Positions 1 through 11,860 of a stretch of DNA of 64,000 nt are shown piece after piece (within the stretch, counting starts at the first letter, position 1; the number at the start of each line of letters is the position of its first letter). The position numbers were made by a program, and so were the translations under genes. The stretch spans positions 18,680,620 through 18,744,619 of the forward strand of contig JAJEKV010000016.1 of NCBI GenBank assembly GCA_021234155.1. The letters are read 5' to 3'. The stretch comes from Isoetes taiwanensis. Taxonomy: Eukaryota > Streptophyta > Lycopodiopsida > Isoetales > Isoetaceae. The notes below the pieces were generated by a model. The model had not been told where the DNA came from. It made no database searches and saw only the letters and a program-made list of their open reading frames with translations.

Positions 1-2006
1 CAACTGCCTCAGATCTGACTTAAATCCATGGGAAACAGATCGAAATTGATCCAAGAAGGATCAACACAAACGGGTGTTAGAAAATGTGGAAACACCTTGA
101 AATGAATTGGGTCAGCCGATTTGGGTCCGAATGGATCGAATTGGTCGTGGGTCATGGGGAGATGGAGGATTGATGCCGAAATCTTGCAGCCTTTAAGAGC
201 CCAAAATACGCTTTCCTTTCTTCCCTGTAATTTTTATAGGTTTGTTGTTATTCATATTTCTGCTGCTAGTTTGTTGCTTTTGGTCAATTGTTAGGATATT
301 ATATTAAGCTATAAAACTAGGAAACCATGGAGATAATAAGTTTGCACTTTGACTTAAGGAAGTGGAAGAACATAACCGCTTCGAGATGAGCAACCGCGGT
401 AGTTTCAAGTAAGAGAAATCTATGAATGTATAAGGTTAATAGTTACAATTGGAGAAAACATGTATTAACGAAGATAATATACATTTTAAGACTAAAATGT
501 CTAGAACTATTGAAAATTGGTATTTCTTGGCTCTTGGAGATGGGATTCAAATAGGGATCAGTTGACAGCTTATTATATGCGCTATTCTGGCCACGAGACC
601 TTAGAGATTTTAAGCCGAAAGAGGACGAATTTTGAGTTTTACATTAGACGATTAATAAATCCCTTTAGCTAAGGAAGGTGGGTTTTAATTGAAATATTAA
701 AAACCTTAGCTAACAATTGTTAAAGATAAATTAAAGAATGGAATCTTGGAGATCAACCGGGTTGGGGCCGAGAGCAATAGGAGGTATATGGAGTGTCCAA
801 ATGAGGCTATGGTATGGAGCACCGTAAGTCTAAGTGTATAACCCAAAGTTTTAAGTTGTTGAGCTATATTTTATGAGAGGCATCATAGCTAATGGATTAT
901 CCTCATGGGAGAATGGTTCCGAGGTAAGTTTGCATTGTTTGAATGTTGTTTTTCCTTGTTCGAAGAACATAGGTATGGGAGCTACATCAATGATAGTTAG
1001 GCTTGTGACTTCCTCAACATGTTTGGATCAAGTTAGCTACCTCAACATGGGCAAGTTGTACAGCAACATCGCTGCCAGTATGATCTAGGCACATTTATAG
1101 TAAATTCTCTAATGAACGCATTATGTTATGGTCTTGCATTGTTCCAATCGCCGCTCTTGGTATTTGATTATGTCTCTTGAACCTCCTGGCCCGACTTCTA
1201 GGTTCTAAGGGGCCTAGGTTGCTCCAAGATGCTTATGTTCATCCGCGATTCTCTCGGATTATTGTGCTCTGTGACACCGGGCGCTAGTTCTCCCCGGCCG
1301 GGATTGCTACGCCACCAACTCTTGTGAACTCCATGGTAAGAGGTCCTCCAACGCCAGACGGGGGAAGGGTATGATAACGGTGGTTCACCCCACCAACTCC
1401 GCCAACGGGCTCTAATGTGAGCCGGCCGCATTTCTCTCGCAATGTGGCCTGCATGTAGGCCGGGCCGAGCTTCCCATTGTCCCCGAGAGCCGTGGTCATG
1501 ATGGTTTGGTATTTTGACTATGTGTTCATGTTTGGTATTCCTTGGATCATGTTGTCATTGTTCAGCAATCGTACTCAATGTAGGTTTTTTTTCCGTCCCA
1601 GTTTGTGCTTACCCAAGATTGCAGAGTATTTCCATGCATGCAAAGGGCAGCCGGATCCCCACTTAGTCACGAGGACTAACCCCAGTGAATGCATGTGCAG
1701 TGAATGAGCAAGGGATGGCAGCGGTGCAGTTGAGGATCGTGGTGGAGCGAAGCTCTTGGGAGGAATTGTTCACAATTAGTCGTTATATTTGTTGAGAATA
1801 TGGATTCTTTGGATGTTAATATTATCTGATTATATTGAGATCATAAGTATTTTGCTTATTGAGTTTTGAGCGTGTCATTTCAACCGCGCAAGAGGAAGAT
1901 TCAATTTTTCACCATATCCAATTGTTTGTCACGCCAACCTAGAATTAGCACAAGATTGACAAGATCCCGAAGTTGCCTAGAGGGTCAACCCCTACAGCTC
2001 GCCACG
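1..2006 (+). repeat. Left LTR, lacking its first ~5 bases
   Basis: Aligns along its whole length with 2950-4927. It carries an extra ~35 bases near 432-467 and scattered short indels relative to the right LTR. Its end (ctcgccacg) lies four bases before the primer-binding site. Short open frames in it, such as 873-1088, are broken in the other copy and are not treated as genes. Confidence 0.85.
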
Positions 2007-2009
2007 CTT

Positions 2010-2021
2010 TGGTATCAGAGC
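2010..2021 (+). promoter_or_regulatory. Primer-binding site, initiator tRNA-Met type
   Basis: TGGTATCAGAGC is the common plant LTR-retrotransposon primer site complementary to the 3' end of initiator tRNA-Met. Its position immediately after the left LTR fixes the element's orientation as plus. Confidence 0.85.
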
Positions 2022-2944
2022 GTGTTGGATCTTTGGGAGTTGGCTTGTTTGGTTGTGGCATTGTGATGCTAATGGTTTTTCTCTTTCGTAGACACATCAA
2101 CGATGGTATCCCCGTGAGGGAGGAGCAAAGATTCTAGAGGGGTTAGCATATGAAGGTGCTAAGCAAGAATTCCCCATGTAAGCATCAGAAGTAGCTTTCG
2201 ACGATGTAGAGGTACAACTTTCCTTGTATAGATTTGGTGTATATATGATCATGATAGTTCTAGAGGATTTGACAAGTGCTACTAAGATTCAGGATCGTCC
2301 CATGAGGACATGGGTTAATTTTTTTAGAAGGGGAGACAGAATCGTCCCGCCCCCTTGATGCCTAATATACACATTTGTGTATGGTACGATATGGGTTGTA
2401 CTATATGTACTTGTGCATGCATGCATGCAAAGATGGGCTCATGTAAACAAAGGGTTTACAAAATAAGACAATTTTGGGAAAGAGGGCTTTTTGCAAACGT
2501 GAAGCTATGAAGCTATGGGAAGGCGTGAGCTTGGAAGGATTGCAACCGGAGGATTGTTGAAGAAAGGACATTGGAGCTTGGAGACTGTGATCGATCTTCT
2601 CTTATCAGGTGGGGTTTTCACGGATTCAAGTGAGTTATAAGCTGCTATGAATCATTAGATGCATGCTTTGAGTATTGATTCCCTGTGTAATAGCTATGAC
2701 GAGAGCTGTTGATGCTTTGGTAGAGCAAGTTTTGCTGCATGAATTGTAGAATTAATTGAGAAATTATGGGCTACTTCAACGGCTTAACCTGCAGCAGAAT
2801 TGCCACAAATCGGATGCTGCTTATGGAAGCTTCTCGCGGGACCAGAAACGATGGATTTGGCTTGCTAAGAAGTCGAATTGAAGGAATCCAGGGCTGATTT
2901 GATAAAATCATAGGTCGGCATGGTCATTCCGTAATACAGGAAAG
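2022..2944 (+). other. Non-coding interior of the LTR element
   Basis: No long frame and no gag, protease, reverse transcriptase or integrase motif is visible. A short purine-rich run just before 2945 is the likely polypurine tract for plus-strand priming. This internal domain is far too short for an autonomous element. Confidence 0.7.
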
Positions 2945-4927
2945 TGACTCAACTGCCTCAGATCTGACTTAAATCCATGGGAAACAGGTCGAAATTGATC
3001 CAAGAAGGATCAACACAGCCGGTGTTAGAAATGTGGAAACACCTTGAAATGAATTGGGTCAGGCCGATTTGGGTCCGAATGGATCGAATTGGTCAGGGGT
3101 CATGGGGAGATGGAGGATTGATGCCGAAATCAGAGCCGGAAGAGCCCAAAATACGTTTCCTTTCTTCCTGTAATTTTTTATAGGTTTGTTGTTATTCATA
3201 TTTCGGTTGCTAGTTTGTTGCTTTTGGTCAATTGTTAGGATATTATATTAAGCTATAAAACTAAGAAACCATGGAGATAATAAGTTTGCACTTTGACTTA
3301 AGGAAGTGGAAGAACATAACCGGTTCTGAGATGAGCAGCTGGGCAGAGTTTCAAGTAAGAGAAATCTATGAATGTATAACGAAGATAATATACATTTTAA
3401 GACTAAAATGTCTAGAACTATTGAAAATTGGTATTTCTTGGCTCTTGGAGATGGGATTCAGTCTAGGGATCAGTTGACAGTTATTATATGCGCTACTTTC
3501 ACGAGACCTTAGAGATTTTGCCGAAAAGAGGACGAATTTTGAGTTTTACATTAGACGATAATAAATCCGTTAGTTAGGGAAGGTGGGTTTTTAATTGAAA
3601 TATTAAAACCTTAGCTAACAATTGTTAAAGATAAATTAAAGAATGGAATCTTGGAGATCAACTCAAGTTGGGGCCGAGAGAGCAATAGGAGGTATATGGA
3701 GGTCCAAATGAGGCTATGGTATGGGAGCAATCGTAAGTCTAAGTGTATAACTGTAAGTTTTTAAGTTGTTGAGCTATATTTTATGAGAGGCATCATAGCT
3801 AATGGATTATCCTCATGGGAGAATGGTTCTGAGGTAAGTTTGCATTGTTTGGAATGTTGTTTTTCCTTGTTCAGTGAAGAACATAGGTATGGGAGCTACA
3901 TCAATGATAGTTAGGCTTGTGACTTCCTCAACATGTTTGGATCAGTAAGTTAGCTACCTCAACATGGGCAAGTTGTACAGGCAACATCAGCAGCAGTATG
4001 ATCTAGGCACATTTATAGTAAATTCTCTAATGAACGCACATGTTATGGTCTTGCATTGTTCCACTGTCGTTCTTGGTATTTGATTATGTCCCTTGGAACC
4101 TCCGGGGTCGGACTTCTAGGTTCGGTGGCCTAGGTTGCTCCGGCATGCTTATGTTCATCTGTGATTCTCTGTGATTATTGTGCTCTGTGACACCGGGCGT
4201 TAGTTCTCCTGGCCGGGATTGCTACGTCAGTCAACTCTTGTGAACTCCATGGTAAGAGGTCCTCCAAATACGACGTATCGGGAAGGGTATGCGATAACAG
4301 GTTCACCCCCACCAACTCCGCCAACGGGCTCTAAATGTGAGCCGGCCGGCATTTCTCTTCCAACGTGGCCCGCATGTAGGTCACGGCCGAGCTTCCCATT
4401 GTCCCTAGAGTCGGGTCATGATGGTTTGGTATTTTGACTATGTGTTCATGTTTGGTATTCCTTGATCATGTTGTCATTGTTCAGCACTATACTCACGTAG
4501 GTTTTTTTTTCCGCCTGCGGTTTGTGCTTTACCCAAGATTGCGTAGTATTTCCATGCATGCAAGCAGCAGCCGTGGATCCCCACTTAGTCACGGCAGGAC
4601 TAACCCCAAAGAATGCATGTGCAGTGAATGAGCAAGGGATGGCAAATGCGCTTGAGGATCGTGGTGGAGCCAAGCTTTTGGGAGGAATTGTTCACAATTA
4701 GTCATTATATTTGTTGAGAATATGGATTCTTTGGATGTTAATATTATCTGATTATATTGAGATCATAAGTATTTTGCTTATTGAGTTTTGAGCGTGTCAT
4801 TTCAACTGTGCAAGAGGAAGATTCAATTCTTCACCATATCCAATTGTTTGTCACGCCAACCTAGAATTAGCACAGTATTGACAAGATCCCGAGTTGCCTA
4901 GAGGGTCAACTCGGCAGGCTCGTCACA
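2945..4927 (+). repeat. Right LTR
   Basis: Begins TGACTC after the polypurine tract and ends CGTCACA, giving the TG...CA termini expected of an LTR. It is the copy of 1-2006. The sequence after 4927 (acaaatag) has no similarity to the left copy, which fixes the boundary. Confidence 0.8.
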
Positions 4928-5222
4928 ACAAATAGCAGTTCTTTATATCTATACCTATCTTTAATATATAATCAGTTACCTGTATGTATAGAAGGAACGA
5001 TTTCTAAAATAGATAGACTGTGAACTCGCCACCACGAATGAAACAGTGAGACTGTTCACTTTTGACAGTCCAAACTGATGATCATGTCTGATCCATGCCT
5101 CTACCACTTATATCCCAAAGTTATAAATTGCACATTACAAGTCATTTCAAACTTGATCACTTTGAACATGACAATGTCTGTGTGACTTATAATCCCACGC
5201 TCTCTCTTTAAGGAGGGGAGAC

Positions 5223-5309
5223 TTCCTTCCAATGTATGATGTGTTGCCCTGCAATAAGAGTAATCTTGATGCTGAGGACAACATCATTTTTAAGGTGGGG
5301 AGAATGTGA
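5223..5309 (+). pseudogene. C-terminal end of a Ty3/gypsy polyprotein
   Basis: A 28-codon frame ends in AEDNIIFKVGRM followed by TGA, and the stop overlaps the start of the downstream LTR. An acidic D/E-D segment, then an F-K-x-G-G/R pattern overlapping the polypurine tract, is the usual finish of Ty3/gypsy pol in plants. Nothing of integrase or reverse transcriptase remains upstream, where the neighbouring LTR element begins 300 bases away. The piece is a remnant; the assignment rests on layout and a short peptide. Confidence 0.55.
5292..5304 (+). promoter_or_regulatory. Polypurine tract of the gypsy remnant
   Basis: AAGGTGGGGAGAA is followed directly by TGTGACGTTCC, a standard polypurine tract to 3' LTR junction. 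Confidence 0.75.
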
Positions 5310-6981
5310 CGTTCCACATATTTATACGCATATTTAAGTATAAATACGTGACACGTCACTATGAATAATTAATGGCACATTAATTATTCATAAGCTAAGG
5401 TTAGCTGTGTTAATAATTAAATTATAAAGGTGGAAACCTAACCAAAACCCTAATTCGAATTTAGGGCTTATCCTAATATTAAAAAGGGCTAAAATACCAA
5501 ATTAGCTAATATTAACCAATGTAGAGCATGCCACCGCCCAAATCGATTGGGGGCAGGTAGGGTTTCCATTTTGGACACCCAAATTAGGGCTTTGTGCCCC
5601 AATTCAAATTGGGAGCAATTGGGGATGGAGGAGGAGGAGCAAAGCAGCCAGCGCCTTCCGCTTAGTCGAGATGGAGCAGCCCAAGACCGATTTGACTCGT
5701 TAGTCAAGAGGTTATTTTGTTGATTTATAGCATAGCACCTCTCTATGGTGTGTTCTCTCTCTCTTTTCCTGTGGTTTTACCTGCTAGACTAACCCTTGAT
5801 TGATATGGTGAGTATTCTTATCTCTAGTCTCAGACGCGTGCTTTTGGTTGATGGTTTAGTAGTTCTTTGCTTAGTTAGCACTCCTGATATGGGGGATTAC
5901 GGGGGTAGAGACCTCTGAGCCCATGTATTGTAGTATGCTCCTAGATATAGCCCCCAGATTATTCCCATTAGATGCGCCTGTGCACAAGAGCCCACCGGTC
6001 ATAGATGCTATGGACCCGCTTAGCACCGTATAAGGAACACAAGGGTGAAGTGGTTGGTGGGGTCTTGCACCTAACATAAAAGGCTCCGGGACTCCTATAG
6101 TGAGCTAGGCCTGATAGCCGGTCACGAGAGGGGCGGGTATGGGTCCGACACTCCCCGGTGTAGAGGTGTGACCGTATGGGGCACCTTTGCACTTTGAGTA
6201 GATTTAGGGCGAGTAAGTCGGGTAATGGATGCGGGTCGCCGATGCGCACGTATTCTCTAGCTCACCCATGGAACCACCGCGATTCTCGAAGGGGACGCTT
6301 CCCGACCCGCCTCATCGGACCGGGGCTTCATGAACCCGGAGTAGGCTCAAATAGCGGTGATGCCTCGAGCCCGCTCTCCTGGAAGGCTATAGCGACGCCA
6401 TAGCGTGAATTGACCCATCCGCAAAGTGTGCACAGGAGGGGCGGATGGAGTGGACAACCCTAGCCGATGTTCTATGCCAGCCAATGCCGTTTATACCTGC
6501 AGTCACGATCTCTTGAGGTCGAGCCGCCGGTCCATCCTCATCGGAGTCCGAACCGGGGTAGAACCCGGGTTTGGGGTGTTTTTCTTAGGTTTAGATGCAT
6601 ATTCTTTGTCGTTGGTACTTGGATGCATGTGCCACCCTTCGTGGTGGTTATTTATATATGATTTATGATGTGTGCTAACATGTATTCACGCTTCCCGACG
6701 TAGGAGCCCCATTGAAGGCGTGGGCGAATGACCCTTTCAGTGTCCTTCTTTTCGGCATCATATTATAGATGACCCGAAATAGACGGAGGGTTCTCGCCAT
6801 GGCGAAGTTGGTCGCCATGGGAGGGAAAGTCCCGTATGTATACGTCCGAGGGTCGATATGTTCGTGAGCCGCCACAAGAATGAAGAAATAGAATAGGTTT
6901 GAGGCTTGCTTTCATATGAAACGTGGAATTTAATATTGCATGTGCAAAAGCTAGGTCTTTGCTAGCTGAATGTTGCGGCAA
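5305..6981 (+). mobile_element. Gypsy 3' LTR, right end not resolved
   Basis: TGTGACG opens the LTR after the polypurine tract. AT-rich TATA-like sequence lies at about 5325-5345. The rest to 6981, including the GC-rich 6100-6560 part, has no credible coding frame, and only one copy is in the window. The true LTR end is not evident; the Penelope-like repeat begins at 6982 and may have truncated it. The reading frames here (for example 5968-6249 minus) overlap on both strands and show no family motif. Confidence 0.5.
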
Positions 6982-8962
6982 AAAAAAAACCTTTAAATTT
7001 GTCTTAAACACAAACTTTTTACCATACTTGGACTTTGCAAGACCAATTCTGGTACAATTTGCAGCCCTAGCTTAAGACAGGTGTCTCTTAACCTAGGCCT
7101 CTACTTGGCCATATGTAAAACTTTAATCTAACTCAGAACATAGTCATATTGTATCCATTTTTACAAAAATAAGCTTCCTGGTATTATATTGATAAAATAA
7201 TACATTTATATTGTTCCATATACTTCATAATCAAGAAGTAATTGCATAAAAAACATTTAACCTTCTCATTTACATAAAATAATAGAGGAAAATACCCTGT
7301 TTTAGCAGATTTCCATTTATCCATTGTTCTACTTACAGTTTTCTTGTGTCATAGCTTTACCCAATCATAATTTTGAGAGAACAACTTCAAAGAGTAAGAA
7401 ATCATGTTACCTGTAATGAAACCAAATGCAAGTTAGCCTTATACAGGGTAATTACATAAGCCATTACAGGTAAGCTAAAGATTTCTTAGGCTTATCGCCC
7501 TTCACTTTGTTTTGTTCAAGAACTTTTAAGATCATCACACTGCCATCATCCAGTTTCCAACAGCAGCCTATATATACTGCCTTTGTTCACAATACATAAG
7601 AATAGATCCCAATATACTTGATATCATACTTCCTATATGCAACATCAAAGTCAGCATGCAAATTTCTACTTAACATTTACTCAAAATAGATAGTTAACAA
7701 ATTCCTCCAGAATCCTCCCAATCTGTCAATTATAATATGTGACTATCAAATTGTTTATTTAATCTTTTCGGATCTATGTCTCAGATGCATCAAATACCAC
7801 ATGGGACCTCACAAGATACTCTATGCTTTACAAGACATAATGTATAAGTAGAAATCTCAAATTCCTTAGATCAAACCTTTTGTTTTTACGATTTTGATTG
7901 TCGGTATCTTGTGCAAAGCAAAGATTAGCCTTCTTGTTTATTGAATGTACATGACACTTTGCTCCCCTTCATCGATCCACCATGGATATAATATTTTCAG
8001 CTTTCTCATTTTGCTCACATGCCAGATCTGCATCATTCACTTCTTTCTCATTCCCCTTTGCACTTGAGTCAGCCTCTTTTCCTGCTGCATCTAGCTCCAT
8101 GTTCCCACAAGGAATCACTACTTTTTTGTGATATTGGAAGAATTTTGGCCTCTTTGAAGCCCCAAATTTCTTCTTCAATCCTTTTTCCTCGTAGCCATAT
8201 TCAGATCCCCTTTCTTTCTAGTCATGGCTCTCAAGAAATCTCCTACTCTATTTCTATAAGGGATGCAAACCCTGCCACAAAGAATTTCTACACTGCCAGG
8301 GCCATGCTTTTTGCCCTTGAGAGAATCGGCAGCCTGTGAAGAACAGCATGCAAATACAACCAAGTATATATTCATCTAAGCAGTCCTTAGTACCGTCAGC
8401 GCCGTACCTTATAGAACTGTTTCATACCGAAAATCAATCCGGCCATTTGATCTTGGTTCACTCTCCCAAGATGCCATATCGGCCTATGTTCGCAATAAGC
8501 CCACGATTTAGGTTTTACCATTTTTCAATATTCTCAATAACCCTAGTGCTTGCTATTATCCTATTTTATTATGTCAATTTTTCTGTAGTATTATCAAATT
8601 TCCTTACCATGATACTTGACCACACTTGTATATGTAGCCCCACTCCTCATAAGAAAATCCATTTACCAGTGTTTTTTGCTCCAAGCTTCGTAGTTGCATG
8701 TGTCCTAACCTGCCCTTTCCAACAATTCATTATTAATCCCCTTTGTGTCTTCTGGTCCTGTACACATATTTCCATTTCGATGTTAGATGTACACACATTC
8801 ATGTTCTAATATATAAAGCCCATTAACTTTTGTAATCCAATGAGTCAAATTAGCCAAAAGAAGAACTTTCATTTGCACTCCTCATATTTACCCAATAATA
8901 TCCATTATCCATGATACATCTCATAATATCCCTGTCCAGTTTATGTTCCTGCTTTTTTAATA
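6982..8962 (-). repeat. Terminal repeat A, main part
   Basis: Matches 17327-19311 nearly base for base, with small indels. It resumes at 13226 after the Helitron. At its low-coordinate edge a run of A (AACCTTTAAATTTG context) is shared with repeat B, and sequence identity stops exactly there. Confidence 0.85.
7969..8375 (-). pseudogene. Broken copy of the terminal-repeat coding exon
   Basis: This is the repeat-A counterpart of the exon at 18218-18673. The frame is cut by small indels, for example around 7975 and 8165-8190, where repeat B reads on without interruption. The translated pieces (69 and 66 aa) match the repeat-B protein on either side of the breaks. Damage in A but not B indicates that A is the non-functional partner. 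No separate function is inferred. Confidence 0.75.
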
Positions 8963-9367
8963 TCTACTTTGTTAATTTGGAAATTTCCGGTATGGTCGAA
9001 AATGTTTTTGGAATTTTTTTTTAATTGATTTCCTAAGATTACATGGGTTTTAGCTACCGGATAAACTTGCCGACTTCCAAAAATCGAAAAAAAAATCCTT
9101 ATGTTTCTTAGGCCCGTTTACCGTCTGCATATCCGGCATGTCCCGGAAGATTTTCAACGAGCGCGAAGTTTTTGGCATGGACAAATTTGGCATGGCCAAC
9201 ATCTGTCTGCCTGCCAGATGCATTAGACGAATGGCTCATGGCTCCATTTGGGATCTTCTATCTTATCTGATAGTTTCGGCCATTACAGATATTTAGAGGG
9301 ATTTTCCTGTGCGGCAAGGGTGCTCAGGTTTGATTGGTACTGCAGTTTGGTTTCGTCGCGAATGGTC

Positions 9368-9755
9368 CAACGGATTCTGCCATATGATGTGAGCATAAGC
9401 TTTCTTTTCCTTTAGGTTTTCGTCAGAGCTCCTTTGAAGCTCCATATTTGTCTTGCTATATTTTTGCATGATATATGTGCTAACTAGAAGGAATCAGAAA
9501 GGTGATTTGTGCTCAGCATTTACTCTTCTATGCCAATCAACTCAAGAGAATGTGAAGCATGCAACGGATTCTGCGATATGATGTGAGCATAAACCTTCTT
9601 TTCCTTTAGGTTTTCGTCAGAGCTCTTCTTTGAAGCTCCATATTTGTCTTCCTATACTTTTGTTATCATGTGCTAACTAGAAGGAATCAGAAAGGTGATT
9701 TGTGCTCGATCTTTTGTACTGCATCAATATGCAATTAAGATTAACAATGCAGTAT
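9368..9755 (+). repeat. Tandem duplication inside the Helitron, ~194-bp period
   Basis: The stretch beginning CAACGGATTCTG at 9368 recurs at 9562 with a few differences. Within it, AGCATTTACTCTTCTATG recurs near 9517 and 9799, so part of the captured exon was copied too. Confidence 0.8.
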
Positions 9756-9786
9756 GCAATTGGGATTAAGGATGGTTTGTTTGCAG

Positions 9787-9944
9787 GTTTCATCATCGGT
9801 AGCATTTACTCTTCTATGTCAATCAACTTAAGAGAATGTGAAGCATGATGTTCATCTTCATAGTTTTACCAAAAGAGTTTTGGATGCTATCTCAGCATGT
9901 TCACAACAAGCTGGAAAGAGCAATTCTCTGCTTCGTCCTACAAG
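9787..9944 (+). pseudogene. Captured exon fragment 1, with a nonsense change
   Basis: A TTTGTTTGCAG acceptor precedes a stretch that reads VSSSVAFTLLCQST, a TAA stop, then ENVKHDVHLHSFTKRVLDAI (continuing to LLRPTR). The earlier partial copy near 9517-9560 has CAA (Gln) where this one has TAA, so a single C-to-T change broke the frame. It resembles a host-gene exon carried by the Helitron. I do not recognise the parent gene and name none. Confidence 0.5.
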
Positions 9945-10556
9945 ATAAGTTGGTTTTCATGGACAATGTTTTTCAAGATCTTTCTAGCATTCAAATGCAT
10001 GCATTTTTAACCTATTTGCATCTAGAATAGATTGACAATAGTGCCAAGATTCTGCATTCTCCTAAGTCTATGTTGTCTCATCAATTTATTGGATTTTTAT
10101 TTGATTCCTGTGTTGTTGTGATCTTTACTACCATATGTTCCAGCATTTTCTCATTGTGTGTCATCTAGAATTTAGTCTTCACATCTTTTCTTAGGCTTTG
10201 TGATTCGTCCTTCAAGGCTTTAGCATCAAATGGATTGAGCACGTGAATTGGTGTAAGTGAATTGCTGGCATTTTATTTCCCTTTCCTTATGGCTAAAGAG
10301 TTCGCTTTTGGTGATCATTTTAGAATCGTTTTGACACTGGCTATGGCCAGTGCAGATCCTAAATGCTTGCTTAGTTGCATGCAAAGCTTTGTGTCTTTAA
10401 GTTATGGTCGAATAATTTGTTAATAAGGGAGACGATTGTTTTCATCATTTTCCCTATTTTTTGCAAGGCTCAATGCATAACAAGATGGTTTTAAATGAGA
10501 TATTGTGACAAACGGACTACCTTGCCTCATTTTTGTTCGTTTTCCTTTTTGGGCAG

Positions 10557-10641
10557 GAATCAAAACATTTCTTAATGAAGTACCAGATGAACAGAGGATT
10601 ACATATTCAAGCTCTTGCTTGCTTAGGTTCAGCAGTCCAAG
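10557..10641 (+). pseudogene. Captured exon fragment 2
   Basis: Flanked by a good acceptor (tttttgggcag) and a good donor (AAG|GTATGT). The 85-nt exon reads ESKHFLMKYQMNRGLHIQAL and on to GSAVQ, leaving one extra base (phase 1). That base completes a codon with the two leading bases of the exon at 11535. Agreement of phase between two exon-like islands is good evidence for a real captured gene piece. The gene family was not recognised. Confidence 0.55.
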
Positions 10642-11534
10642 GTATGTATCTATATCATTTCTCAATTGATTATCCTGCTTTTTGATGAAACTACGTCTTC
10701 CTTATTCATTTTTTGTTCAAGATGTGATTTGTATTTCATGAAGTAAAAAGGTCTATTCCCGTGGTTAAAAGATCTGCTCCTTTTCTATGAGACATGTAAT
10801 TAGGTTATACTAATTCACTATGATGGCATGGTACAAGGCCTTTGCATCTAACATTATGTGAGGGATGGAATGCAGCGTAATTGTGCCATGTCAATGATGA
10901 GGATTTTATTGTATTCTATCACAGTTTGATTAGCTCCTCTTTGCATTCTTTATCTAGGACATTAAAAAAATTGCCTACTTCCGTTATTACGTGGAGCTAT
11001 AAAATGTTTTCAAAGGGCATGCATATTTCGTTGAGCTTGCAGTATATAGATATGTCATGTTTCTCTTCTAAGTTCAGATTGAAACATTTCAATGAACTGT
11101 TGAACAACCTGAGAGGAAACAACTTGGGAAGACCTAAGTTCAGATGGCGGAACATATATGATTTGGGGTTCGTGGATTTCCAGGGCATACCGGATGTTGC
11201 CACACAGAATATGCATGGATCTTAGTGGGATCTATAAGCATATCTTTAGAGGATTTGCAAGCCGGGTGGTTCCCACGTCCATGTTCTCCACAGGTGATTG
11301 TTGCTTTACCCTCATTATCTTTGGTAATTGGTTTTGTCTGGATTTGCACGAGCAGGGATTTTTCACGGTTTGAGAAAAAATAGGGTTTGAGTTTTTTTCA
11401 ACAGGTTTTACCCCGCAATGGCCTCGCATCAGACTCTATATGCAGACAAGCCAGGCATGGCCTGGCAGACTTATGGTATAAAAAATGGCCTCTTGCTAAT
11501 AATATGGTGATCAAATAATTGTTTTCTTCCTCAG

Positions 11535-11599
11535 CCATAGTAGCTCTCCACGAATTGGATAGAACTGTGAATGAAGCAGAAAGAATAAAAGAAGCTGAG
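11535..11599 (+). pseudogene. Captured exon fragment 3
   Basis: The acceptor ttcttcctcag and donor GAG|GTAAAT bound 65 nt. Read in the phase left by fragment 2, it gives AIVALHELDRTVNEAERIKE and a further AE, a charged helical segment. It probably comes from the same parent gene as fragments 1 and 2. The ~0.9 kb between fragments 2 and 3 behaves as intron. The parent gene is not identified. Confidence 0.55.
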
Positions 11600-11604
11600 G
11601 TAAA

Positions 11605-11860
11605 TTAAGCAGGTCCACATGAATTGTGACATTTTTATTTACTAGAGAACATGATTATGTTATAGCTGGTGTTCAGTTAGGCAAATCCACATGAATTGTA
11701 AGACTCATCTGCCCACATGAACTGTGACATTCATGTTAAACATTTCTTCATTTGAACTGTGACATGCATGTGCCCACATGGACTCTCATTTAGGTGCCAC
11801 ATGAACTGTGACATTGGCAATGTTTCTTCATTGGATATATTGTGTATAAACAAGCATGTG
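11605..11860 (+). repeat. Dispersed short repeat, CCACATGAACTGTGACATT type
   Basis: Variants of a ~19-bp word (ccacatgaaYtgtgacatt) occur at about 11612, 11690, 11716, 11753 and 11798 with irregular spacing. No coding sense is seen. Confidence 0.6.

Larger units (their letters stand above)
1..4927 (+). mobile_element. Non-autonomous LTR retrotransposon with ~2 kb LTRs (LARD-like)
   Basis: Positions 1-2006 and 2945-4927 are two diverged copies of the same ~1.98 kb sequence in direct orientation, separated by ~0.94 kb. A primer-binding site follows the left copy, and a purine-rich stretch (caggaaag) directly precedes TGACTC, the inferred start of the right copy. The window opens at about the sixth base of the left LTR, so the 5' flank and target duplication cannot be seen. 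No gag or pol frame exists inside, so movement would have needed proteins from another element. The LTRs differ by many small indels, so the insertion is old. LARD is a structural label; the superfamily is not determined, though the primer site and polypurine tract are of the usual gypsy/copia kind. Confidence 0.85.

Noticed and set aside
4928-4932. ACAAA as the target duplication of the first LTR element
   Set aside because: The left flank is outside the window, so it cannot be tested.
5871-6668. Overlapping ORFs on both strands
   Set aside because: GC-rich LTR-type sequence; no family motif and frames overlap on both strands.
8019-8809. Plus-strand ORFs of 106 and 157 codons, repeated at 18221-19158
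   Set aside because: They lie opposite the minus-strand coding exon or in AT-rich parts of the terminal repeat. Their presence in both copies reflects repeat identity, not gene status.
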